From contig NZ_JACCBT010000001.1 of the NCBI RefSeq assembly GCF_013409045.1, positions 3,658,001 through 3,722,000 on the forward strand: a stretch of DNA of 64,000 nucleotides. The letters are read 5' to 3'. Position 1 is the first letter of the stretch. Every line of letters starts with the position of its first letter. The position numbers and the translations under genes were made by a program. The notes below the pieces were generated by a model. That model ran no database searches. It was not told where the DNA came from and saw nothing but the letters and a program-made list of their open reading frames with translations. Positions 54,933 to 63,111 of the stretch are shown in pieces. This stretch comes from Actinomadura citrea (GTDB lineage: Bacteria; Actinomycetota; Actinomycetes; Streptosporangiales; Streptosporangiaceae).

Positions 54933-55853
54933 TCACCCGTGGTCAAGCTCCGACTGTCTTTTCAGTAGGTCGGCGGCGGGAGTCTGATAAGGGGCGAGGG
55001 TCTGCAGGATGTCCCGAGTGTTCTCGATCCTGTCCTCGTTGATGGTGAAATGGCCCGCGTCGACGACGGCGTCATTCTCATCATTTCCGGGAATGACCAC
55101 ACCGACGATACCGCCCTTGTCGGTGACCAGGGCGCGGTCACTGGTCAGGCATCCCTGGTCCAGCGGCGAGACCTCCTCCCGGATGACCACGTCCAGCACG
55201 ATCCCCGCGTCAAGTTGCTCCCGCAGCAGCTCGAGCATGGCGCCGTCGATATCGGATCTCGACAGGACCAGGATGCGGTGCAGCGTCAGGCCGCCATCGG
55301 TGACCGCGGACCGTTCCGCCGCGAGATAGGTGGTATCGCGCCCGGTCCACCAGTAATCGTTTCCGGTCGCGCTGAGTGCGGTCATCTTCGTCAGTGCAGG
55401 CAGGATTCCGGGACGGAACTCCTGGCGGCGCCCGAGCGACGACTGGCCGTTGGCGAGGTCGCGCATGTCCTCGGTGAACGCTCGTTGCCGTGCCTCGCGC
55501 AGTTTCAGCAGGATCGCGCTGTTGCGGTCGTCGATCCGGATCCACTGCTCCGCGATCTCGCGCACGAACGCCTGACACTCGGAGGGGGCGTCGGCCAGCG
55601 ATTTGGTGATGGCCAGCGCGGAGGAGATCTCGGCGAGCTGGTTCTGGTCGTGGTGGATGCTCTCCTCGCGGCGGAAGAAGGCATCGATGACCAGGGTGAG
55701 AATGACGCCGACGAGAGTGACGAGCAGAGCGAGCCGCCCGGTGGTGCCTCCCAATCCGGCCACCACGGTCATTGTTCCGAGCGCGACCGAAAGGAGCCCG
55801 CCGAAGACGAGTCGCCCGCGCTGCCACGGAACCGCCGGCTTGCGTTCCGCCAC
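54933..55853 (-). CDS. Membrane-anchored protein of unknown function
   Basis: A 306-residue protein with two membrane segments near the N-terminus (LVFGGLLSVALGTMTVVAGL, then LALLVTLVGVILTLVIDAFF), a helical region (~70-140) and a soluble domain (~165-290: DYWWTGRDTTYLAAERSAVT, ILVLSRSDIDGAMLELLREQ, VIREEVSPLDQGCLTSDRAL). The soluble part has the alternating pattern of an alpha/beta domain and sits in the cytoplasm. It looks like a sensor or effector domain but I cannot name it. GTG start, GAGGAG 8 bases upstream. Confidence 0.7.
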   Translation of the reverse strand: MAERKPAVPWQRGRLVFGGLLSVALGTMTVVAGLGGTTGRLALLVTLVGVILTLVIDAFFRREESIHHDQNQLAEISSALAITKSLADAPSECQAFVREIAEQWIRIDDRNSAILLKLREARQRAFTEDMRDLANGQSSLGRRQEFRPGILPALTKMTALSATGNDYWWTGRDTTYLAAERSAVTDGGLTLHRILVLSRSDIDGAMLELLREQLDAGIVLDVVIREEVSPLDQGCLTSDRALVTDKGGIVGVVIPGNDENDAVVDAGHFTINEDRIENTRDILQTLAPYQTPAADLLKRQSELDHG

Positions 55854-56029
55854 GACAATGACTCCTCGCTGCTCAGGCGCTCATGGAAGGACTCCGAATG
55901 ATCATTTTGAGGGCGTCCATTGCCGAGTATGAACCGCGCCAACAGGTCGCATGGCAGCATTTCAGGAAGTCTGCTCCTGAGTCTGTGTCGTCTGCCACAT
56001 TGGCTGACCATCACGCGGTCGCGGGCTGT

Positions 56030-56509
56030 CGCCGCGCAGCGCCCCACCGGGGGCCGCGGAGGGGCGGCTCCGCGCCGACCTGACCGCCCTGGAATCGGCC
56101 GAACCACCCATGCCCGTGGAAGACCGCGCCGCCGACACCTGGGGACCCCCGCGGCCGTCGCCGACCACGCTGGCGGCCACTGGCCCGGCCGCGCCCGCGC
56201 CGCCGTCCTGGCCTTCACCGCCGACGCCGAAGACAACGGCCAGATGTCCACCCGCCTCCGTCTGCTCACCGACTGCCGGACCGCATTCGGCGCCGACCTC
56301 CCTCTACCGACCGCCGTTCTCCTCGACCGCCTCAAGGCCGACCCGGAAGCGCCATGGCCCGACTACGGGCCCAACGGCCTGACCGCGATGAAACTCGGCA
56401 CCATCCTGCGCGTATACGAGATCAGATCCGGCAACATCCGGTTCCTCGACGGTACCCAGGCCAAGGGCTACCAGCGCGCCGATTTCACCGACGCATGGGC
56501 CCGGTACTC
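56030..56509 (+). pseudogene. DUF3631 domain remnant (integrative-element protein)
   Basis: The reading STRLRLLTDCRTAFGADLPL, LKADPEAPWPDYGPNG and GTQAKGYQRADFTDAWARY matches the C-terminal DUF3631 domain of DNA-primase/helicase-like proteins of actinomycete integrative elements. Upstream the match (RLRADLTALESAEPPMPVED) lies in a different frame, so a frameshift sits near 56130-56150. The large N-terminal part is gone. At ~56508 it is joined in frame to an integrase. Confidence 0.65.
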
Positions 56510-57247
56510 GAGAACTCCCCGAACCCTCGCCGAGAAGCACATCATCCAAGGGTTGGGCGCGCGGAAGCTCCGCGACATGTCCGCCGAAGACGTGGACAAG
56601 TGGCTCGCGGAGTAGGCATCCGACCTCAGCACGCGGACTCTCCGATTGATTCACTGGATTCTCAACCGGTCCGTGCGGAACGCTCAGGTGCGCGACAAGG
56701 TCAAGCGGAACGTGGTGACGCTATGCGACGCTCCGACCGGTCGCCAGGGACGGCCCTCGAAAGCACTCACGCTCGCACACGCCGAAGCTGTGCTGAACGC
56801 CGCAGAGGGCGCGGCCCTATACGCCTACGTCGTACTCTCGCTCCTTGTGGGGGCCCGCACGGAGGAACTCCGAGCGCTCACGTGGGCCCATGTCGACCTA
56901 GTCGGCAAGCCGGATGCGGAACCGGCCGTGTCGCCTACCGTGATGGTCTGGCGTTCGGTGCGAGGTGGCGGGGAAACCAAGACCAGCAAATCTCGCCGGA
57001 CGCTCGCCCTACCGGCGCGATGCGTGGATGCGCTGCAAACCCACCACCAGAGGCAGGAAGCCACGAGGAAGGCGGCCGGCAGTCCGTGGCAGGAACACGG
57101 CCTAGTGTTCGCGTCGCGGATTGGGACGCCGCTGGACTCGCACAAAGTCAGGCGCGCACTCCGGCGCATCCTCGCCAAGGCCGAGCTACCGGCCGCGGAC
57201 TGGACGCCCCACGAGATGCGGCACAGCGTCGTGTCCCTGCTGTCTGA
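56510..57247 (+). pseudogene. Tyrosine integrase, nonsense codon and 3' truncation
   Basis: Begins inside a phage-type integrase (TLAEKHIIQGLGARKLRDMS, AEDVDKWLAE). A TAG at 56613-56615 interrupts it, and the same frame goes on ASDLSTRTLRLIHWILNRSV, VRDKVKRNVVTLCDAP, then the catalytic domain: LLVGARTEELRALTWAHVD (box I Arg), TKTSKSRRTLAL, and the HxxR motif in HEMRHSVVSLLSD. Directly after LLSD at ~57247 the sequence changes to an IS701 piece on the opposite strand, so the last ~60 residues with the catalytic Tyr are gone. Confidence 0.8.
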
Positions 57248-57490
57248 CACCCTGCGGGCGAGGGCGTCGGCGTGGATCGTTGCCCCGCCGCCGACGGCGA
57301 TCCGGTGGTCGCAGGAGACCGCCAGCACGTACCGGATCCGCTCGGTCCCCAGCCAGGTGCGCAGCGGCCCGTTATCGCCATAGAACTCATTGCCCGTCAC
57401 CCACGCAAACGGCAGCCCGGCCGCCACCGCCCGCTCGATCATCACCCTCGCCTGCCGCGGTTTCGTGGCGAACGCCCGAAAGCCTCCGCT
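57248..57490 (-). pseudogene. IS701-type transposase remnant
   Basis: The minus strand encodes TKPRQARVMIERAVAAGLPF, AWVTGNEFYGDNGPLRTWLG and RIRYVLAVSCDH, the central region of IS701-family transposases (the AWVTGNEFYG block). Beginning and end are missing. Its right boundary to the integrase is abrupt, consistent with insertion or recombination at the element's end. Confidence 0.7.
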
Positions 57491-57810
57491 CACGCCTAGG
57501 AACCGAGGCATGGCCAGCAGATAAGTGGTCAACACATCGGTCCAGGCAACTCGGCAGTTCCTGGAGCGCCGTGCATCCCAAAATTCAAGACTTGTCCCTG
57601 CGTGAACGGCCGAGGAGAAATCCGCCTGCGGCCCGGGCAAGTGAGAACATTGTGGGGCGGCGGCTCGTGTCCATACCCGGCCGTGCCTCTAGCAGGAGGG
57701 TCTTTGCCCGTGCTTTGCTGGTCGCATTCGACCGCACCTCTATGGCATTGCGGTCGATCCCAGGGGGATGCGCATGTGCCGCCCGGCGGGGCCTGCGGCA
57801 AGGAGGGACA
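57491..57810. other. Gap before PG-binding-like gene
   Basis: About 320 bases; no gene recognised. The right end carries the promoter and the AAGGAGGGACA ribosome site of the next gene. Confidence 0.35.
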
Positions 57811-58632
57811 ATGCCTCTTACGTCGAAACTCTTCCGCGACGACGTGGCGCTGCAGAAGTGCCTGGTGTCGGACGCCGGCCACGTCACACCCGGCGCCCAG
57901 GGCGTCCATGTCTCCAAGATCCAGGCCGCGCTCGTCACGTTGGGTGCCGGCGTGATCGCTCCTGAGGAGATCGAGGGGATGCTCTACGGCCAGACGACGG
58001 CGCGGACCGTACTGGCCTTCAAAGGACCACCGCGCAACATCCTGGGCCCCGGCCAGACGAGGCCGGACGACATCGTCGGCAAGAAGACGATCGCCGCGCT
58101 GGACGATGAGCTCGTGGCGTTCGAGAACAGACCGCCGCCCGCCGTGGTCAGCCTGTTCGTCTCTTTGACCCATGAAGGATCTCCCCACGACCACAGCACG
58201 TGCCCGAGGGACGCCAGCGGGCACCTGGTCGACCACATCGCCACGCCGATCAACCCAGGCCTCGGGCGGAAGGTGAACATCGGCGGCGAAGGGGAGACCC
58301 AGTACCAGGGCTTCGAGGATTTCGTCACCGATCCCGGAGTCATCGGCGGACCACCTCGCCCGCTGACCGACACCATTCCACGCGACACGGCCACAGACAT
58401 CGCACTGCGGTCCGCGCCCATCACGCCTCGCGGAGAGAACGAGATACGCCGGATCGCGGCATCCGGCGCGCGCCTCACGATCGCCACGAACTCGCACACG
58501 CTGCCGAAGATGGAGCAGATCGTCCAACGGCTCGGCGGGGTCGTCATCGAGCGCATCTCGCTGCCGGACACCTCGGTCCCGGACGGACTCGGCTACCAGA
58601 TCCTGGTCGTCGTACTCCCGGTCAAGTTCTGA
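57811..58632 (+). CDS. Peptidoglycan-binding-like domain protein
   Basis: A 273-residue protein. Residues ~28-100 resemble a peptidoglycan-binding-1 module (GAQGVHVSKIQAALVTLGAG, then GQTTARTVLAFKG, GKKTIAALDDEL). The C-terminal half (~115-273) contains HEGSPHDHSTCPRDASGH, possibly a metal site, and a last domain RIAASGARLTIATNSHTLPK; I do not recognise it. No signal peptide is seen, odd for a wall-binding protein and more like phage-tail-type or injection-system components. GGAGG precedes the ATG by 4 bases. It converges on the unknown three-gene operon to the right. Confidence 0.8.
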   Translation: MPLTSKLFRDDVALQKCLVSDAGHVTPGAQGVHVSKIQAALVTLGAGVIAPEEIEGMLYGQTTARTVLAFKGPPRNILGPGQTRPDDIVGKKTIAALDDELVAFENRPPPAVVSLFVSLTHEGSPHDHSTCPRDASGHLVDHIATPINPGLGRKVNIGGEGETQYQGFEDFVTDPGVIGGPPRPLTDTIPRDTATDIALRSAPITPRGENEIRRIAASGARLTIATNSHTLPKMEQIVQRLGGVVIERISLPDTSVPDGLGYQILVVVLPVKF

Positions 58633-58838
58633 GGCGGCCACGCCAGGCGTCCAGGACGGTGCGTGCCGGGCCCGCACTCGGTGCCGAGCGCATCGCCTGA
58701 TCGCGATGAACCGGCCTCGGGAAACGAGCCAGCCCATGGGACGCTAGTCCGAGCCCCAAAGTGGTCATGCCACGGCTCGCACGCAGGTCCGTGCGGTGCC
58801 TCCGTACTCCCGTAAGCATCCTGCCTACGAAGTGCTCA

Positions 58839-59603
58839 TCAGCCGCCAACCTCTACGCCATAGCCGAACCAGTACCCGCACGGCTTCCATTCAGGGCCTG
58901 GGATGGAGGTATCCCCTTCCGAGATGGGAGGGAAGTACGCGATATCCACCCATGGTTGGAGCCACACCCCAGGCCGCCCGGAGGCGATGAGCGCGTCGGC
59001 GTCGACGACCACACGCCAGGTGAAACTCCCGTCCCAAGGGGGCGGTAGCCCAATAGGCCCAGGACTGTCATTCGCCGGCTGCACGCTGAACCAGCCGGCC
59101 GATTCCGGGTCCGGTGCTCCGATGTTGAAGCGTAGGGACGCATCCATGCCAGGACCACGGAACTTGAACAAGATGTCGCGGCCACCGTAGGAGAGGTCGA
59201 GGTAGGTATCCGGATATGAGGTCCCTCCCCATCCCGGCGGGAGCGGCCGGGAGAAGCGACCCTGTTCGCTGACGGCCGGTGTGAGACCAGGTGATCGCAC
59301 GCGTCCCCGTAGGTGGTGGCGCTCGTACCCGCCCTCGGCCGGCATGGTGATCTGCACGCCGGCTTGGACGTAAGCGTCCGCGGGCACCGTGAACTGGTCG
59401 GTCTCGACCCGGAACCACGAAGCCGGGGTCCCCTCGTCCGGCAGGACGTCGAATGTCACGGTGACGGCCTCCGTGCCCGGGTTGTGAATGACGAAGGCGA
59501 TCGTGCCGCGCAGCATCCCCGACCCGTCGTCGGCGACGTTCACATCGATCGGCGGGGTCTGGATCAGTCCGCCGGTGTCCACCGAGATCTCCAGCTCACC
59601 CAT
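58839..59603 (-). CDS. Beta-sandwich protein of unknown function
   Basis: A 254-residue protein, all-beta by pattern. The N-terminal ~95 residues look Ig-like or CARDB-like (GTIAFVIHNPGTEAVTVTFD, FRVETDQFTVPADAYVQAGV). The C-terminal part (~125-254) is rich in Trp, Gly and Pro (GRDILFKFRGPGMDASLRFN, WRVVVDADALIASGRPGVWL, QPWVDIAYFPP). No signal peptide. Last gene of the three-gene operon; overlaps the 1171-aa gene by 8 bases. I recognise no family. Confidence 0.75.
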   Translation of the reverse strand: MGELEISVDTGGLIQTPPIDVNVADDGSGMLRGTIAFVIHNPGTEAVTVTFDVLPDEGTPASWFRVETDQFTVPADAYVQAGVQITMPAEGGYERHHLRGRVRSPGLTPAVSEQGRFSRPLPPGWGGTSYPDTYLDLSYGGRDILFKFRGPGMDASLRFNIGAPDPESAGWFSVQPANDSPGPIGLPPPWDGSFTWRVVVDADALIASGRPGVWLQPWVDIAYFPPISEGDTSIPGPEWKPCGYWFGYGVEVGG

Positions 59604-62600
59604 TGTCGTCCCCTTCCGGCAGCCATCCGCCCGGGATCGGGATGTGGTCGATCAACAGCGTGCGTTCGGTCAGCTCCGGCGGCTGCGCGCCGAGGCCCTC
59701 CTGCGGGGCCGCAAGATCGCCGAGCGGTGTCAGGTCTTCGACCTCCCGCACCCGCAGCCGCAGCGGCCGGCCTCCGGGCGGGAGCGGCAGCCCGATCGGC
59801 GTGCCGGACGCGTCACCGGTCCGCGTGAACGTCGGCAGCGGGCGCCACGCGGGCAGGCCGGGGTCGGTGGCGGGGTCTACCGCGATCAGCTCCGGTGCCG
59901 GGCCGCTGTCCGGGGCCTCGTCGATGCCGACCTCGACTCGGTTCGGCGGCTGCGGCCCGACGCCGTGCACCCGGACGAGCAGCCCTCCCCTGGCGCGCTC
60001 GACGACGATCTCCCGATCGGGCAGCAGCGGCACCTGCTCCGTCGTGACCACCGGCGACAGTTCCAGCGCCGGCAGGCTGTACGGCTGGTAGCGGGCCACG
60101 GCCAGCCGTACGAAGGGCCGGTACGCGCGCATGTCGGCGGGCGGGGTCAGCACCACCTCGGCGCGCCACGCGTCGCCCTCAAGGGTGACCGGGCACGCGA
60201 TCACCGATGCGGTCAGCTCACCGCCGGGCAGCCGCAGGGAACGAGCCTCGCCGCCGAACCACTCGGCCCCCGGGTACCGGCCGACGCGCGGCGATGCGTA
60301 GACGGGGTCTCCGGCCAGCTCGGTGACCAAATGCGCGGCATCTCCGGGGCTCTCGGACGCGACCACGCCCAGGCACTCGCCCGCACCGGTCGCGTACCAG
60401 GGGCGGGCCAGCTCGACCACCAACCGGTTGCCGGAGCGGCGGCGTACGATCCGGTCCGGCCCGGTCTCCGCCGACCAACGGAAACCGGGCAGCACCGCAA
60501 GCACCTCGAGTTTCGGCGGCCGGGCGGACGACGGCACCACCACGGTGCGCGGCTCGCCCACGAGCTCGAACGCCCCCGGCGGGTCCTCCGGGGCGAAGTA
60601 CGGCCGGTAGCGGCTCACCGCCTTCGCGGTATAGGTGACGTCGCGATGCCGGGTGTCACCGAACTGGTGCGCGAAGCGCAGTCGCGGCGCCTGGTCACGG
60701 TCCACGTCCCGGTCGTGCACGTGGTCTGCGGTCATCGGCCGTACGGAGTCATCCGACCATTCCTCCCAGGCGGCGGCGACCTCCACCCTGCCTGTGCTGG
60801 CGGTGTGCAGCCCGTCCTCGGCGAACTCCGCCGTGACGATGGCCGCCGCGTCGCCCTCGCCACGAGTCGCCTGCATCTCCCGCCATACCGGGGCGATCTT
60901 AGGCCGGCGTACGGCGTGCACGGCCTGCACGGTCACCGGGGGCGAGAGCAACGGGTGCCGCCCCCGGAGCGCGTTCCCGCTGGTGACTCCGCCGGGGGCG
61001 GCGCGCGGCCCGAGCCACTCGTGGACGGCGAAGTGCGGGAGGAAGCCCGGCGTGATCGTGGAGGAGAGCTCGACGTCGGCGCTCTCCCCGGGGGCCAGGT
61101 CGATCCGCAGGCGATCGTCGTTCTCCCAGCTGAGCACGACCGCGGTGCTCTCGGGCACGTGGTCCCCGACCACGACGGTCTTGGTGTCGGTGCCCGGCCA
61201 GGGGCGCCAGTCCGCCGCCGACCACGGCCCGCCGGCGTACGCGGCCACGCCGGCCGCCGCCGGGTCCGGCAGAGAGAGCGCGGGCTGGTCGCCGGGTTCA
61301 ACCTGCAACGCCTGCGCGGCAAGCCGCCAACTCTCGGCATCGGTCATCGAGTCGAGTACGCCGTGCTGCTCGATCAGCGCGAACGCGACCGCCGGGGGAT
61401 GCAGCGTGCAGGCGTCCCGGGCGGCGTAGCGGGGTTCGGCGGCGGCGAACTCCTCGGCGGTCATGCCCTGGTCGCTGCGGATCACCAGGCGGTCGACGGC
61501 CGCGCCGGGCAGCGGTGCGGAGTCCACGTGCAGGCGGGGCGGCGCCACCGGCTCGGCCCGGCGGTAGGCGATCTCGTCGCTGGCGCAGTCGTCGGTGACG
61601 GCGTCCAGATCAGGGCCGCCGCCGGCGATGTCCGCCACGCGTACGCGCAGGCGGTAGCGCCGGCCGAAACGGAGCCGGGGGAGCGCTCCCTCCGGCACGT
61701 CGAAGCTCCAGTCCAGGTCGTACGGGGCGGCCATGCGCGGGGCGGCGGCCTGCCAGGTCCGGTCGGGACGGTGGGCGAGTTCGGGAGGCGGCACCGCGAG
61801 GCTCCAGCCGTCCCACCGGACCACGATCTCGTCCGCGCGTATCACGCCGTCCTCGCCGCGTACGGCGGCCAGGTGCTTGACGTGGCCTTCCTCCCGGCGG
61901 CCCCGCCCGGTCCCGATCTCGATACGGTCGCCCGCCGCGTCGAGCACCGAGTAGACGGCCTCGCGTGCGCACAGCGACCGCCACTGGGGGTCGTCGGCGT
62001 CGAACACGTCCACTCGATAGCCGAGCACCAGTTCGGTGGCGTCCAGTTCGTCCTCGGCGTTGCCGTCGGTGGCGTGGATGCGGTTGTGGGCGCGCAGTGA
62101 GGCCCGGTCGAGTCGGTCTTCGAACTCGCGTTGCCGGTCAGGGCGGATCAGCGTCAGCCCGGCCGAACGTAGCGCGGGCAGCGGTGCGCCCGGCCCGTTC
62201 GGCGCGGGGGGCCCGGCCGGATCAGTGCCGGTGCCGGAGGCGAGCAGCCGTGCGGCCGCCCGCAGTCCGATCACCCCGCCGTCCACATCGAAGGTCGCGA
62301 TTGCCCATGGTGGCGTGTCGCGCGTCTCGTCCACCAGGTCGATCCGCGGTGCGTCCGACAGGTCGATGACCCCTCGCCGTACGTCACTGGCCCGTTCGGG
62401 GTCGGCACCCGGCCAGAATCCCTCCGTGTCGAGCTCGTACCACGTCCACGGCGAGGTGAGCACGAGGTCGGTGCCGTACGCGCGCACCGACAGCCGATCG
62501 CCGTCGTCCAGCTCGTCGGCGTTGATCAGCAACTCGAATACCAGCCCGAGGTCACGCAGCACCTCTGGATGCTCGCGGATCAGCCCGAACGTGCGCCGGA

Positions 62601-63111
62601 AGTCCATGGCCGAGTCCAGCAGCGGCGAGTCCCGCGGCGGTTCCGGCCGAGGAGTGGCGGCCCACGGCCGCAGATACTGCGCCAGGTCGGGGGTGCCGTC
62701 GGGCTCGGCCAGCACCTCGCTCACCTCGCGGTACGTCAGGCCGATCCGCTGGGCGTCGCCGTACCGAGGCGTCACCAGGGCGCTGTCCGGCTCACGCAGG
62801 CCCGCGAACAGCCTGGCCGCGTCGCCCCGGAACACGGCGTCCCAGACGTCCTGGCTGGCCACGGAGTCGTACAGCACCGGGCGGAACCGTGTCGCCTGTA
62901 CGCCTGCGGGATTCTTGACGTACAGCCGGAAGTCCAGGTCGTCGAGCAGGATCCTCGGCCACGTGTCCAGCCCTTCGGTCGTCAGGGAGCTTCCGTCGAG
63001 CCTGGGAACCACGACGACCCGGAGTACGGCGGGCCGCTCGATCTCGTGGCCGGGCACGTCGGCCGGGTTGAGCAGGCGGTTCGGGACCGCGATCAGCACC
63101 AGGTCACTCAT
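59596..63111 (-). CDS. Large multidomain protein of unknown function
   Basis: A 1171-residue protein starting MSDLVLIAVPNRLLNPADVP. No signal peptide or membrane segment is seen. Composition is Asp-, Arg- and Pro-rich with many short beta strands. A fibronectin-like segment RFGRRYRLRVRVADIAGGG lies near residue 480, and further strand-rich segments (PFVRLAVARYQPYSLPALEL) near 1000. The N-terminal half alternates helices and strands (FRRTFGLIREHPEVLRDLGL). It could be a structural or adhesive protein. Overlaps the upstream beta-propeller gene by 8 bases and the downstream gene by 8, so the three are strictly coupled. Function unknown. Confidence 0.8.
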   Translation of the reverse strand: MSDLVLIAVPNRLLNPADVPGHEIERPAVLRVVVVPRLDGSSLTTEGLDTWPRILLDDLDFRLYVKNPAGVQATRFRPVLYDSVASQDVWDAVFRGDAARLFAGLREPDSALVTPRYGDAQRIGLTYREVSEVLAEPDGTPDLAQYLRPWAATPRPEPPRDSPLLDSAMDFRRTFGLIREHPEVLRDLGLVFELLINADELDDGDRLSVRAYGTDLVLTSPWTWYELDTEGFWPGADPERASDVRRGVIDLSDAPRIDLVDETRDTPPWAIATFDVDGGVIGLRAAARLLASGTGTDPAGPPAPNGPGAPLPALRSAGLTLIRPDRQREFEDRLDRASLRAHNRIHATDGNAEDELDATELVLGYRVDVFDADDPQWRSLCAREAVYSVLDAAGDRIEIGTGRGRREEGHVKHLAAVRGEDGVIRADEIVVRWDGWSLAVPPPELAHRPDRTWQAAAPRMAAPYDLDWSFDVPEGALPRLRFGRRYRLRVRVADIAGGGPDLDAVTDDCASDEIAYRRAEPVAPPRLHVDSAPLPGAAVDRLVIRSDQGMTAEEFAAAEPRYAARDACTLHPPAVAFALIEQHGVLDSMTDAESWRLAAQALQVEPGDQPALSLPDPAAAGVAAYAGGPWSAADWRPWPGTDTKTVVVGDHVPESTAVVLSWENDDRLRIDLAPGESADVELSSTITPGFLPHFAVHEWLGPRAAPGGVTSGNALRGRHPLLSPPVTVQAVHAVRRPKIAPVWREMQATRGEGDAAAIVTAEFAEDGLHTASTGRVEVAAAWEEWSDDSVRPMTADHVHDRDVDRDQAPRLRFAHQFGDTRHRDVTYTAKAVSRYRPYFAPEDPPGAFELVGEPRTVVVPSSARPPKLEVLAVLPGFRWSAETGPDRIVRRRSGNRLVVELARPWYATGAGECLGVVASESPGDAAHLVTELAGDPVYASPRVGRYPGAEWFGGEARSLRLPGGELTASVIACPVTLEGDAWRAEVVLTPPADMRAYRPFVRLAVARYQPYSLPALELSPVVTTEQVPLLPDREIVVERARGGLLVRVHGVGPQPPNRVEVGIDEAPDSGPAPELIAVDPATDPGLPAWRPLPTFTRTGDASGTPIGLPLPPGGRPLRLRVREVEDLTPLGDLAAPQEGLGAQPPELTERTLLIDHIPIPGGWLPEGDDNG

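Noticed and set aside
59488..62100. 870-codon open frame on the plus strand
   Set aside because: It is antisense to the 1171-aa gene. Its translation is Arg/Gly/Ala/His-rich with no domain, as expected from strong GC skew at codon position three.
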